64,000 nucleotides of DNA from Cynocephalus volans (GCF_027409185.1 NC_084464.1:42569095-42633094); one strand, 5' to 3'; shown: positions 22,460 through 33,621, numbered from the stretch's first letter. Numbers and translations: made by a program. The notes: a model not told the origin generated them from the letters alone.

Positions 22460-22878
22460 TGTATTAGTCCTTTATGTGTTTCTGTAACAGAATATCTGAG
22501 ACTGGGTGATTATAAAGAAAAATGAAATTTATTGCTTACACTTTCTGAGGCTAGTTAAGTCCAAAGTCCATCTGGTGGTGGCAACAGTGACCCAGTGGTC
22601 TCATATTGCAAGATGGTGGAAGCAGAGAGAGCAGAGAGACAGACTCTCCTCTTCTTTTAAAGCCCTCAGAACCTCGTCCCTGACCACCATTTTTAATCCA
22701 TTCACCTCTCCCTGGTCCTACAATCCAATCACTTCTTCAAGGCTCCACCTTTTAATTACCATAATAGGACTTCCCTCTTAACAGTAACAGTGGGGGGCTA
22801 AGTTTCTAATACATAAAACTTGGGGGACACAATTCAAGCTTCAGTGAGTTTTGAGGGGACATAATTCAATCCACTACA
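22460..22878 (-). repeat. MaLR LTR, type B (5' LTR of the mismatched provirus)
   Basis: On - it starts TGTAGTGGATTGAATTATG and ends AAAGGACTAATACA. It contains an AATAAA signal and an ACCCAGTCTCAGATATTC end typical of MaLR LTRs. Confidence 0.8.
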
Positions 22879-22884
22879 ACCAGC

Positions 22885-23085
22885 TTCCTAATCTTTGTCA
22901 CAATCTGATGAGTATCAGTTGTTTCCCTGTGTTGTTTTAACTTGCATTTCTCTGATTACCAGTGATGCTATGAAACTCTTCAGATAATTCATCAGTCATT
23001 CATTTTCCCCTTCTTTGAATTGCTTGTTCAGATACTTTCCATTTTCATTGGATTTCATGAAATTTTTCTTTTTGATTTGCAATGT
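22885..23085 (-). mobile_element. L1 ORF2 3' fragment
   Basis: TAACTTGCATTTCTCTGATT followed by CAGTGATGCTATGAAACTC is antisense L1 ORF2 close to its C terminus, the same part that is well kept at about 63.4 kb. Confidence 0.65.
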
Positions 23086-23087
23086 GT

Positions 23088-23440
23088 TTGTGTTCCCTCA
23101 AATTTATAGATTGAAATCCTGACCCTCAATGTGATATTTGAAGGTGGAGACTTTGGGAGGTAATTAGGTTTAGATGAGGTCATAAGGGTGGAGCCTCCAT
23201 GATGAGATTAGTGTCTTTATAAGAAGAGGAAGAGAGATCAGAGCTCTCTTTCTCTCACTGCCATGTGAGGACATAGCAAGAAGGTGGCTGTCTGCTAGCC
23301 AGAAAGAGATCTCACCAGGGAATCTGGTGGCACCTTGATCTTGGACTTTCCAGCCTCCAGAACTGTGAGAAATAAATGTCTGTTGTATAAGCCACCCAGT
23401 GTGTGGTATTTTGTTATAGTAGCCTGTGCTGACTAAGACC
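23088..23440 (+). mobile_element. MLT1-type solo LTR
   Basis: The sequence TGTTCCCTCAAATTTATAGA, AAGGTGGAGACTTTGGGAGG, CAGCCTCCAGAACTGTGAGA, AATAAATGTCTGTTGTATAA and GTATTTTGTTATAG follows the MLT1 LTR order on +. It carries a poly(A) signal. It interrupts older L1 sequence. Confidence 0.85.
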
Positions 23441-24117
23441 CAGGGTTTTGGGTTTGTTTGTTTGTTTTCCTACAATGGAAAATAATTATTTTAGAGTTCT
23501 TGCTGGCATATTTGTGTCTTTAATACATATGAGGTTACCTGTGGTTAACAAGACAAGTGAATGCCTCATCTCCAACCTATGCTGAAGTCTTCCATCTGCC
23601 TGGCCTGGAGCTTCTTATGAAGCCACAGCCCCGGGCAGTCATCAGGGGCAATATTTTCAATAAACAGGCTGGCTTCAATCCAGCACTTGCCAGTCCTAAA
23701 GTCCAGCATGTCAGAAGCGCCAGCCTCTCTCACTGCTTTCTGTTCCTATTCCACCTGTGGCAGAGAATGGTGTTTATCTTGTCCTTGAGTTTTATCTTGT
23801 CCCATGACTTTTCTCTTTTTATATTTTTATTATTATTGCTGTGTGTTTGGGGAAGAGGGCCTTCGCCCAAGTGTGAATTTATTCTGTTATCCTGACCAAA
23901 GCTATCATTTAGGTTCTTGTTCTGCTGTGTGGTAGGTCATGTCTTAGCCCAGGGGACTTCTCCCAGAACACCACTGAAAAGGAGTGATGGGGGGTGGGTG
24001 AAGAAATGAAGAGACCAACGTTCAGACTCAGTTGGAGCATGCTTTTAAGGCTTTCCCAGATTAAGCAGTATGAGGCCATTCGTTGGTTCAATCTGTCTTG
24101 GTTTCACAGTAGCAGAA
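23441..24117. other. Unassigned spacer
   Basis: Unique-looking sequence with no recognised gene. A frame of 112 codons at 23557-23895 has no domain support. Confidence 0.4.
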
Positions 24118-24222
24118 AGGGCTCTGGCCTAGAATCCCAATAACTGGGGCTCAATCTAGGCCCTGACATTGGCTAGCTGTGTGACTTTAGACAAGTTAGT
24201 CCAACTGTCTGCCTTATTTTGA
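24118..24222 (+). mobile_element. MIR
   Basis: CCTGACATTGGCTAGCTGTG then TGACTTTAGACAAGTTAG is the MIR core in the plus direction. Confidence 0.75.
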
Positions 24223-24224
24223 TT

Positions 24225-25016
24225 AGGTAATACATGCACATAGTAGAAAATTCAAAAAGTACACAAATAGATACTGTGAGGAGTTAATTTGCCTCCCACC
24301 CTCATTCCCCAGCCATCCATTTCCTCTCCCGCAGACAAATACTGTAGAAAACATTCTGGATATTTTTATGAACATATACAAACAAATAAGTTTGTATCGA
24401 TTTAAATTTTCCTTTTATACAAATAGCAGAACCTTATATATGTTCATACATTGCTTTTTTATTTAGCAATAGAATTTGGTGTTCTTACCATTTCAGTTCT
24501 TAAGGATCAGCTTCATTATTTTTCACAGCTGCATAATATTCTGTTATGTGGGCATGCCATAATTTAGTTAACTTACTCCCTGTTAATAGATATTTAGATT
24601 CTTTTGAATGTTTTGCTCATAAGCAATATGTACAGCTGATCTATGGCTACACATCCAGCATGGATGAGTCTTCAAAACATACTACTCTGCAAAAAAAGAC
24701 AGATACACAAGAATACCTACTGTGTAATTCCATTTACATAGTGTTTAAAAACAATAAAAAATGAATATTCATACACACATATGGTTTACTGTTTAGGGAT
24801 CTATATTTAGGTGGGAAAACTGAAAATAAAGCAAGAAAATATTGCCATAAAATTTAAGGTAGTGGTTAATTGGGAGAGGGGTGTGATTGCTAGAGCAGAG
24901 GTTTTTGGGCTACTAGCAATGTTTAATTTCTCAATTAAGGTAGCGGTTACATTGTGTGTACATTTCATTTAACTGTATTTCCTTGCATTTATGTCATGTT
25001 ATTTTTCACAATAAAA
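24225..25016 (+). mobile_element. Old L1 3' region (one or two fragments)
   Basis: The part from about 24660 has GTGTAATTCCATTTACATAG, a GTGGTTAATTGGGAGAGGGG phrase and a final AATAAAAAG, the layout of an old L1 3' UTR. The part before it also looks like old L1 3' sequence but is weaker. Confidence 0.6.
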
Positions 25017-25973
25017 AGAACTTTAAGATGAAGAGAAAAAAGAATGCTACACAATATTTTTGCTCATATTTTGTTTTACACCAGGGTCTGTATCCACATG
25101 ATAAATTCCTAAAGTTTGAATTGCTAGATAAAATACGTTTACATTGAAATTTTGATGAAAAATGCCCAATTGCCTTTCATGGAAGTTATATCAATTTACT
25201 CCCATACCAACCATGCTCAACAGTGTCTGATTACCTCACCTTCACCAATACAGTGAGGCATTATCAAACCTTTGGTCTTTGCCCACCAGATAAATGGCGT
25301 TTAATTCTGGGGTTTTGGGGGTTTCCTATTTTAGGGCCCTAAAAGTTTTATTTATAAAAATGTGTATAGAAGTAACTCTTTCAAGTGGTTACGTTCAAAT
25401 GGATGGGAAACTCCTTTATAAAAAGTCAAGGACTACACAAATGTAATTTATGTACTTTGTCTACCAAACTGTGTCTCATATCTACTTATACTTTAAATTG
25501 GCCCATCCTATGTCCATACTTTATTTCCTAAAATGAAAGAGCGTTAATTTCTCTCACCCAAAATGCCCTTGCAGTGCTTCAAGAGAAACTTTTGCAAGGA
25601 TGGGGGAGGGGGACAGGTAGACTAAAAAGGTGTGTGGTGAGTGAGCACCATGTTTTGGGAAGGTTAAAGCTCCTGAGACAGTAACCTGGACAGATACTGC
25701 AGCAAGCTTGCCAGCTCCAGGCTCTTAGCACCCACTTTCTGATAAAAGCAGCTGCACTCACCTCTTCCTTTTACTCCCACCTCCTACATTCTTGGGCATC
25801 AAATGTGACTGCTTCAGAGCAGAGAGGCAGTGCAGCCTAAGAAAAACTTCTAAGAATTCCTTGGCCTTGAGGTCCTTTGCCTGGAGCCAAAAGAGAGTCC
25901 AATGCCTAGGGAGAATATGGTGTAAGAATCTCCTTATTGGGTGTCTGAGTATTTTGGAGTAGGAGTGGGGGGC
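25017..25973. other. Unassigned spacer before the MaLR provirus
   Basis: AT-rich and then more balanced sequence. I see no gene and no repeat that I can name. Confidence 0.4.
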
Positions 25974-26392
25974 TGATGTAGTTCGGATGTGTTGTCCCCT
26001 CCAGAACTCGTGAAAATTTGATTTCCAATGTGGCAATGTTGGAAACTGATTGAGTCATGGGGGTGGATCCTTCATGAATGGATTAATGCTCTCCCTGGGG
26101 GAGGGGGGATTAATGAGTGAGTTCTCGCTCTATTAGTTCCGGCGAGAGCTCATTGCTTAAAAAGACCCTGGCACTTTCTCTCTCTCGCTTGTTTCCTCTC
26201 TCTTGCTTCCTGTCACCATGTGATCTGCTTGTACCCGCTGGTTGCCTGCCACTTTCTGCCATGAGTAGAAGCAGCCTGAGGCCCGTGCCAGATGCAGCTG
26301 TCCCAGAATCATAAGCCTAATAAACCTCTCTTCTTTATAAATTACCCAGTCTCAGGTGTTTCTGTTATAGCATCACAAAACGGGCTAAAACA
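25974..26392 (+). repeat. 5' LTR of the MaLR provirus
   Basis: It begins TGATGTAG and ends CTAAAACA. A TATA-like CTTAAAAAGA lies near 26157 and an AATAAA near 26319, so the R region spans roughly 26200 to 26337. Confidence 0.88.
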
Positions 26393-26687
26393 GAAAATTG
26401 GTACCAGAAGTGGGGTGTTGCTATACAGATACTTGAAAATGTGGATGCAGCTTTGGTACTGGGTAATGGGCAAAGGTTGGAGGAGTTTGGAGGATTTAGA
26501 AGAAAAGAAAAAGATGAGGGGAAGTTTGAAATGTCTTAGAGACTCATGTGGTGGTGAGCAGAATGCTGATAGAAATGTGGACAGTTAAGGCCATGCAGAT
26601 GATGAGGTTTCAGATAGAAATGAGGAACTTATTGGGAATTGGAGAAAAGATAACCCTTGCTACACCATAGCAAGGAAGCTGGCTGCA

Positions 26688-27806
26688 TTGTGTCCATGCC
26701 CTTGGACTTTGTGGAAGTTTGAACTTAAGAGTTGTGAACCGGAGCATTTGGCCAAAGAAATTTCCAAGCAGCAAAGCATTCAGGAAGCTGCATGGCTACT
26801 TCTAACAGCCTACTCTGAGTTACGGGGGCAAAGGCATAATGTAAAGCCAGAATTTAAAATGGAAGCAGAGCATAAAGATTTGGAAACTTTGCAGCCTGGC
26901 CATGAAGTAAAGAAGCAGAGGGCCGGAGAACAATGCAAGGGTGAAGCAGATAGACTGGTTACTAAAGACATTATCTTAGTGGTGAGGCAGCCAGATGCTA
27001 ATAGCGGAGAAAATGAGAGGAAAACCCTGCAGGCATTTGAGAAGTCTGGATGGGTGCCCCACCCATCACAGGCCCTGAGGCCTAGAAGGACTGAGTTATC
27101 CCAGAAGACAGACCTGGGGCACAGCTGCCCTCGGGAACCTGTTCCCTGCATCCCAGCTGCTCCGGCTGGAGCGGCCCCAAGTGTGGTTCGTGCAGCAGCC
27201 CTGGAGAGTAGAGGCCCGAGACCTCGGTGGCGTCCACATTGTGTTAAGTCTGTAGGCCGGCAGGACGTGAGAGCAGTGGAGTCACGGCAGCCTCCACCCA
27301 GATTCCAGAGGATGTATGGAAAAGCCTGGAAGCCCAGGCAGAGAGCTGCTGCAGGGGTGGAGCCACTGCAGAGGTCATCTACTAGAGCAATGCTGGGCAT
27401 AAAAGTGGGGTCAGTGCCCCCACAGAAAGCCCCCACCAGAGAAATGTCTAGTAGAGCCAAGGTAGCAGGGTGGCCACCAGGACCCCAGAACTTCGGAACC
27501 ACTGGTAACGTGCAACACAGGCCTGGAAAAGCCACAGGCACCAGTGTGGCCCGCTGGGCTGTGCCTGGCAGAGCTGTGAGAACAAGGCTGCCTGATGCTT
27601 TGGGGGCCCAGATGCGCCAGTGTGCCCAGGACGCAGGACTTGGAGTCAAAGAAGATTCCTGTGGAGCTTTAAGATTTAACATCTGTCCTGCTGGATTTCG
27701 GACTTGTTTGGGACCTGTTTTTCCTTTCTTCTGGCCTATTCCTCCCTTTTGGAATGGGTATATGTACCCAATGCCTGTTCCACCATTGTATCTTGGCAGT
27801 AGATAA
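26688..27806 (+). CDS. Open reading frame in the MaLR internal region (gag-like remnant, 372 codons)
   Basis: An uninterrupted frame of 372 codons fills most of the internal region. MaLR/THE1 internal sequences are thought to derive from an ERVL gag region, so this may be a gag remnant. I see no zinc knuckle, protease or other named motif. The C-terminal end has a hydrophobic, aromatic stretch (FFWPIPPFWNGYMYPMPVPP). The initiating ATG is not proven, since the frame may be open upstream. The homologous minus-strand copies at 20.8-22.4 kb and 40.8-42.3 kb are broken into shorter frames. Expression or function is unknown. Confidence 0.5.
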   Translation: MCPCPWTLWKFELKSCEPEHLAKEISKQQSIQEAAWLLLTAYSELRGQRHNVKPEFKMEAEHKDLETLQPGHEVKKQRAGEQCKGEADRLVTKDIILVVRQPDANSGENERKTLQAFEKSGWVPHPSQALRPRRTELSQKTDLGHSCPREPVPCIPAAPAGAAPSVVRAAALESRGPRPRWRPHCVKSVGRQDVRAVESRQPPPRFQRMYGKAWKPRQRAAAGVEPLQRSSTRAMLGIKVGSVPPQKAPTREMSSRAKVAGWPPGPQNFGTTGNVQHRPGKATGTSVARWAVPGRAVRTRLPDALGAQMRQCAQDAGLGVKEDSCGALRFNICPAGFRTCLGPVFPFFWPIPPFWNGYMYPMPVPPLYLGSR

Positions 27807-27989
27807 ATTTGGTTTTGTTTTTACAGGTTCAAAGCTGGAAGGACTTTTGCTTTTGGTCTAAGATGAGACTTTGGACTTTGGACTTTTAAGTTGGTGCTGG
27901 AGCAAGCTAAGACTTTTGGGACTGTTGGGATGGAATGATTCTACTTTGTATATGAGAGTGACATGAGTTTTGGGGGGCCAGGGGCGGAA

Positions 27990-28408
27990 TGATGGAGTTT
28001 GGATGTGTTGTCCCCTCCAGAACTCGTGGAAATTTGATCTCCAATGTGGCAGTATTGGAAACTGATTGAGTCATGGGGGCGGATCCTTCATGAATGGATT
28101 AATGCTCTCCCTGGGGGAGGGGGGATTAATGAGTGAGTTCTCGCTCTATTAGTTCCCGCGAGAGCTCATTGCTTAAAAAGACCCTGGCACCTTCTCTCTT
28201 TCTCTTGCTTCCTCTCTCTTGCTTCCTGTCGCCATGTGATCTGCTTGTACCTGCTGGTTGCCTGCCACATTCCACCATGAGTAGAAGCAGCCTGAGGCCC
28301 ATGCCAGATGCAGCTATCCCAGAATCGTAAGCCTAATAAACCTCTCTTCTTTATAAATTACCCAGTCTTAGGTGTTTCTGTTATAGCAACACAAAACAGA
28401 CTAAAACA
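27990..28408 (+). repeat. 3' LTR of the MaLR provirus
   Basis: It begins TGATGGAG, ends CTAAAACA and has the same length as the 5' LTR. Most differences from the 5' LTR are transitions. Confidence 0.88.
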
Positions 28409-28712
28409 GGGGGCCTGCTACTGAGCGGAGGGCTTGGCTTGAACTGCACCCCACCCCAAATTCTGCCCTTCCTCAGGTCCTAATCCAAATGAGTACAAAC
28501 AGAGATTGAGTTTGAGGTGGACAGTGGAACAGCATGATGATTACAAAATTGACAGCAATCACATATGATGAGTTGCAATTGCTTCTATTTTCTATCATTC
28601 ACTATTTTCTGCAAATACCACTTTTGCCTAAATATATTTAAAGAAAAAAGTTATATCTCCACTCTGAATTAACAACTAGTATTTTTCTAATACACATTAA
28701 AATAAATAAAGG

Positions 28713-28798
28713 TTTGGCCAGTTGTCTCAGTTAGAGCACAGCCTTATAATACCAAGGTCATGGGTTTGGATCCCTGTACTGGCCTGGCCAGCTGCTAA
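28713..28798 (+). mobile_element. tRNA-Ile-type monomeric SINE
   Basis: Diverged head ending GGCCTGGCCAGCTGCT. AAAATAAATAAGG-like phrases on both sides suggest the target duplication. Confidence 0.8.
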
Positions 28799-28964
28799 TA
28801 AAATAAATAAGGAGCTGATGATCTGTTAATATAAACAAAAAAACTAAATTAAAATGAATTTGTCATTCTGCCAAATAAAGATGCCTTCCACAACACCAGT
28901 GAGACTCATCCTCCTCTGTAGGAAATCCAACTCTGAATGATGCCTCGGCTCTCTCTACACAGCA

Positions 28965-29183
28965 GTTCTCAACTGCACCCCCACTCTGCCCCACCCCTGG
29001 GACATGTGGCAATGTCTGGACACATTTTTGGGTTGTCACAATCAGGGAAGTGGTGGTGTTATAGGCATCTAGTGAGTAGAGGCTGGGAATGTTGCTAAAC
29101 ATCCTACAATTCACAGGATGACCTTCACAACAAAGAATTGTCTGGCCCAAAAAGTCAATAGTGCTGAGGTTGGGAACTCCTAC
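28965..29183 (+). mobile_element. MER5A-type hAT element
   Basis: From CAGCAGTTCTCAACTGCACC through GGCAATGTCTGGACACATTT, GGTTGTCACAATC, CATCTAGTGAGTAGAGGC, ACATCCTACAATTCACAGG and AACAAAGAATTGTCTGGCC, the order is that of MER5A nearly end to end. Confidence 0.9.
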
Positions 29184-29224
29184 TCTACACAGATCCTCTG
29201 AGCCTGACACTCCAGGCAGGCTTC

Positions 29225-29445
29225 CTCCCTTATAACACCCACAACACCCTCAAAAATCACTGTGATCACCCTTATTACACTGCAAGGTCATTCTGTTAAC
29301 TGTTCGTCTCCTCTTCAAAACTGAGCTTTTGGAGAGTGGGGTCTCTGTCTGATCCCACTGTTTTGAAATTTCGTGTTTCATGCCTTATTCATATTTTTCT
29401 CAACACTTGAACCTTGCCTGGCACATGTTATAAATGACTGTCAGA
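29225..29445 (+). mobile_element. LINE-2 3' end
   Basis: CTGAGCTTTTGGAGAGTGGG, GTCTCTGTCTGATCCC and CTTGCCTGGCACATG are the usual L2 3' phrases. Confidence 0.65.
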
Positions 29446-29595
29446 AGCATGAATTTAGTTTTAAGATTCCTAGGAAACGGCAGAAGTTAGCAACGAGTAC
29501 TGAGAAGAAGAGAAGGTTATTATTCATGAAGTTCTCCCTTGCATCACACTGGACCTTCCTAAAATGCCAGTGTGATGGTAACATGATTACATCCT

Positions 29596-29697
29596 TTTTT
29601 TTTTTTTTTTTTTAATTTTTTGCTGGCCAGTACAGGGATCAGAGCTACCCCTTAGTGTTACAACTACACTCTAACCAACTGAGCTAACTACCAGATT
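29596..29697 (-). mobile_element. tRNA-Ile-type monomeric SINE
   Basis: A T run of about 18, then TTTTTTGCTGGCCAGTACAG to GAGCTAACTACCAG. It lies on -. GATTACATCC on both sides is a likely target duplication. Confidence 0.82.
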
Positions 29698-29835
29698 ACA
29701 TCCATTTTATACATAAGCAAATTAACGCTTAGATAATTTACATGATGTGTCCAAGATTTCATGATTGGACAGAGGGAAGGTTGAATCTGACTTTATAAGC
29801 CTAGTTCTCTTTTTACTATTCAAAGATTGCCTACT

Positions 29836-29939
29836 GGGCTGGCCAGTTAGCTCAGCTGGTTAGAACCGTGGTGCTGATAACATCTAGGTCAAGGGTTCGG
29901 ATCCCCATACCGGCCAGCTGCCAAAAACAAAACACAAAA
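29836..29939 (+). mobile_element. tRNA-Ile-type monomeric SINE with target duplication
   Basis: Well preserved head with a GGTTCGGATCC B box and an A-rich tail. CAAAGATTGCC is repeated at 29821-29831 and 29940-29950. Confidence 0.92.
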
Positions 29940-30189
29940 CAAAGATTGCCCCCTGAATATATTTCTATTAAATGGACACAAAATCTTTCCTTCTTGCCTT
30001 CTGAGATATTGTTATTGTTAAAACGTTATTAGGGGAGTTGAAATCCAAATTGTAAAGAAAATGGATGAGGCCCTGTGATAAAACTTTTCAACAAATACTA
30101 GAAAAATGGAAACAAAACTTACTGATGTATGAAAGAAAGCAGAGGAAACCGCAGCTCATGAACGTTATAGGAGTGTGCAGTAGCAGAGA

Positions 30190-30560
30190 AAACCAATCAA
30201 CCTGCTAAAATAGACCCCAGAGCAAATCCTCCTGCTCTCCCCTCCCTCCTGCCTCCTCCTCCCACTCCTCTTCCCCTCTTCGGAAGACTCCACCCTTCAC
30301 CGAGGCTACCAACCAAATCCTCCAGAGGGGGCGGTCCGGGGTCGAGGAGTTGCAGATCGGTCTCCCCAAGTTCCCAGGTCACAAATCCTGGCGGAAACGC
30401 TGACCCCGCATCCCTCCCGTCGGGACCCCACGCTCTGCCCCAGTGAAATCCGATCCTGGCGACTGTGAAATCCACCGCGCGGTTCCAGCCCGCCGTACCT
30501 TTCCTTCCACCCGCCTCCGAAGTCTGGACGCCAACCCCCGCAGGTTGTGCCAAAGCTTAC
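30190..30560. promoter_or_regulatory. Short GC- and CpG-rich block, function unknown
   Basis: A pyrimidine-rich run is followed by about 230 bp with many CpGs (CGGAGGCGGG-type phrases on -), standing out from AT-rich flanks. A fair splice donor on - (GGAGCTTG then GTAAGC) lies near 30560. It could be a promoter or the first exon of a minus-strand transcript. No protein is recognised in its open frames. Confidence 0.4.
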
Positions 30561-31400
30561 CAAGCTCCATTCAGTCACAGTGTTATTTTTTCCAATTTAA
30601 AATTAATTTATTATCCATGTATGGAAAATAACTGATACACTCAGAACACTGTTCTAATTATACATAGATTTTAAAAGGAAGCAAAACGTCATGTGACATT
30701 TTCTGTGAAAGTAACGCTACCGAATTACAAATCAAATTACGTCTTAGACGATCTACTAAAGAGGAAAAGCCTTGCCAGATGCACTTTCCCAGCAGGATGC
30801 AAACCTCCTTCAACAAACACCAAGTCAACCTGTGAGTGTTGAAACATAGTACAATGGGAGTTTTCTATATAATCAAACCAAATTAAGATTTTCTACTGTA
30901 TTTTCAAGATCACTACCTAAGTAGGACATCTGCTAAGTGACAGCTATCAAAAATCCTTTAAGAAACTATAAAATGAGCAGATATTCTGGTGACATGTGTT
31001 TCTAGAAAGCACAGTCACAAAACCACGTTAGGTAGTACACAGATAAAGCGGAAGTTGTCAATGTGGAGTATAAATATAAAGGATTTTGCTTACAAAAAAA
31101 TATATTTCAATATCCCAATATGCAACATTTTAGTACAAATTGAAGTGTAAACAACTTGTTTCTAATAAATTACTCAAATTTTACTCTGATAAATTATGGA
31201 TAAGGTTATATTTAAATAGCAAATGAACTGGAGAGCTTAATGTGAAGCTTGATATTTGTAACAAAAACATTTTCTATAAATGCAGGAGAAAAGTGCTTAA
31301 TGGAAACAACCACCCTGAATAAAATAGCATTTCTTCCCACCGTAAACAAAACAAAACAAAAACCCCACTTGCTGCATTTCACCTTAGAATACACTATATT

Positions 31401-31480
31401 GGCTGGCCAGTTCTCTGTTGGTTAAAGCACGTCCTTATAACACCAAGTTCATGGGTTTGGATCCCTGTACAGACCAGCTG
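31401..31480 (+). mobile_element. tRNA-Ile-type monomeric SINE
   Basis: Diverged head ending in CAGACCAGCTGCA, followed by a (TA)n run to about 31502 in place of poly(A). Confidence 0.8.
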
Positions 31481-32080
31481 CAATATATATATATATATAT
31501 TAATTGGGTTTACTTTTTAGCAGGAAATGTTTCCAAACTCAAAATGCGGTAGTCTTTTTAATAACTTAAGGGCCACTATCAAAAATTATTTTTTTTCAAG
31601 AAGAAAAATTGCTATAACTCCTACTGCTCTTAAAACTACCTAGTTTGCTTTGAGTCTAAGAGCCATTGTGGAAAACTGATTTATTTCCTACTTTGGCTGA
31701 TTTGTGAATTTTTTAGGTGCTGTAAATCTGCTCCATCCAACAGGAGTCTGCAGCATTTGCTGAAAAAACTATTTCTGTGGTGCCTGATGAGGGACTTATG
31801 CTTTTAGCAATTGCATAGGTAGATGTGTCTCTCCGTAGAGCCTTCAGTGCTTCCCAATTCAAACTCCCCAGGCCAGGAGTAAACTCTGAGATGAACCACG
31901 GGTGTCCTGTGGCTAAGGGCTGTGAACCCCACTAAAGCGTGCCAGAGTTGAGAGAATATTGGAATTCTGAACTGTGCCACTAATTCAGGATTCTTTATTC
32001 TCAGTGCAGCTTGTGGCATTGTGTAATCTATGGGTTTTCAACTACATGTTGCAAGATGTTCTTTATTCCTCCCACCCAGG

Positions 32081-32603
32081 TGTAACAGCCTGAACAGAAG
32101 TGACTCCATTTTGTTAAACCTTTGAATTTAAAAACTTGCTCTGTCCTGTAACCCAAACCATATATGCTGCAGCTAATTGCCAGAATACAATGACTCTTGA
32201 TCTCATATTATACACAAATAATGAGAGAAAAATTATTAACCCAGATGGCCATTCTTTACTAGCTTACTAACCTGATGTATTTGAGAATAACAGGAACTGA
32301 ACTCATGGAGAGTGAAGTATGATGCTGGTCAACTCCCACCCGGGAAGTTCCTTAATGATTATCTGAAACACTCAAGCATGTCTGCACATCCCCACTTGGT
32401 CACCATAAATCAACTTTTCACCACAGACTCCTATAAAATTCTTTGGCAAGGGAAAGGTAGAGATGGTCTTTGAGACATAAGTCCACCATTTCCCCAGGCT
32501 GCTGGCTTCCTGATTAAAGTCTTCCCTTCCTTACACCAACGCTTGTCTCTCAATTATTGGCTTTTGAGTAGTGAGCAATCAGACCTTTGGGGTCTTGGTA
32601 ACA
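32081..32603 (+). repeat. Solo LTR, ERV1-like, inside ubiquilin pseudogene 1
   Basis: TG...CA ends (TGTAACAGCC to TTGGTAACA), a TATA-like CTATAAAATT near 32431, and a 4-bp target duplication CAGG at 32077-32080 and 32604-32607. The 4-bp duplication fits gammaretrovirus-like (ERV1) integration. Confidence 0.88.
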
Positions 32604-33021
32604 CAGGTCCTTCATTTAATGCCATAAAACTCTAGTGGGGGCTGCTGGTATTGTGGGGGCCTCCTTCCCTACTGATGCTGCTGCTAGTTGCTGAGCTCTA
32701 GGGACCAACTGTGAGCCATGTATGTGTCTGTGAGCCATGTAGGTTCTATGGGGGAAGGCTGACCGCCTACACCTGAGGAGCTCAGTAAGGAAGCAGATGA
32801 ATCAACCTCAACCTGTCCTTGTGCAGCCTCTCCTCTTGGTTCCTGATTGTCACTTAGTATTCAGGCCTCTTAAAGCAGTTGTCCACAGAGGAAGCACTCA
32901 AAATTTTCTTAATATTCTGCCTTTTTTTTTTTTTTTTGGTCATTTCTTGCATCATTGCTGTTTTCTTGACACGTTCCAGCATTTGTCCCATTACATCTAG
33001 ATTATTAAGCACATGACTGAT

Positions 33022-33621
33022 TGTAGAGAGCAGTAACATTTATAAAGCAAATGGATTTCACAGGGCTTATTTTCCAAGCCCTGGAATCTCAGGTTTAGCC
33101 TAACCGTTTGGAATTACGTATAGAAATGTTAACCTTGCAAAAGACAGGAAACTTTCCTCAGGCTAAAGTCTTTGTAACACAGCAAAGTTGCTGGCTCAAA
33201 GACAGACAAGTCACTTGATTGCTATGTAAAAATACTGAGGAAATTGCTGTAGGGAAAAACAGTGTTTGCTAAGATCAAGCTGTTGTTGGTGGATCAACTC
33301 AACCTTTTGCAAATTGCATTACGGAATGTCATTTTGCTTGTTTCACTGATGTTACCAGCCTTTATTGTTAAACTATACTTAGACATAACCCCACCTATGT
33401 TCTCTTCCTGTGATATACTGGTCTGGAGAATAAATGTGAGAAGAGAATCCCAGTTTGTGGTTAATTTCCAAAGGAAAGAATGCCTCTGTCTTGAGGGTTC
33501 CAGGAAATTCACCCCTTTGGCGTCTCTCACTGCTCAGAAGAAATGGGCTTTGAGTAATCCTTTTTGCAGCTCTGTCACTGAGGGGAAGAGAGGTGACAAA
33601 TCCGTGTGAGGCAAAGCAACA
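33022..33621 (+). repeat. Solo LTR, ERVL-like, inside ubiquilin pseudogene 1
   Basis: It starts TGTAGAGAGCAG and ends GCAAAGCAACA, with ACTGAT duplicated at 33016-33021 and 33622-33627. An AATAAA lies near 33430. A related LTR lies inverted at 55342-56011. The family name is not known to me. Confidence 0.8.

Larger units (their letters stand above)
20442..22878 (-). mobile_element. MaLR provirus with two unlike LTRs
   Basis: On - the order is 5' LTR (22460-22878), internal region (about 20832-22459), 3' LTR (20442-20831). The internal region is the same family as 26393-27989, but its reading frame is broken. The 3' LTR matches the LTRs at 26 and 28 kb. The 5' LTR instead matches the solo LTR at 43234-43676, and the two LTRs share little beyond their last ~60 bp. 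Flanking 5-mers are ACCGG (20437-20441) and ACCAG (22879-22883), close to a target duplication. A 15-bp phrase AATTTTCTGTATTAG is doubled at the 5' LTR/internal junction. Confidence 0.75.
25974..28408 (+). mobile_element. Complete MaLR provirus
   Basis: The two LTRs (25974-26392 and 27990-28408) are both 419 bp and align without gaps. By hand I count about 24 mismatches, roughly 94% identity. The internal region has the layout of THE1/MST internal sequence. A purine-rich tract (GGGGGGCCAGGGGCGGAA) precedes the 3' LTR. GGGGC lies just before the 5' LTR and GGGGGC just after the 3' LTR, consistent with a 5-bp target duplication. MaLRs are non-autonomous ERVL relatives and carry no pol. The good LTR match makes this one of the younger elements in the window. 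Confidence 0.9.

Noticed and set aside
26810-27682. A 290-codon minus-strand frame inside the MaLR provirus
   Set aside because: It is the mirror of the longer plus-strand MaLR frame and matches nothing on its own.
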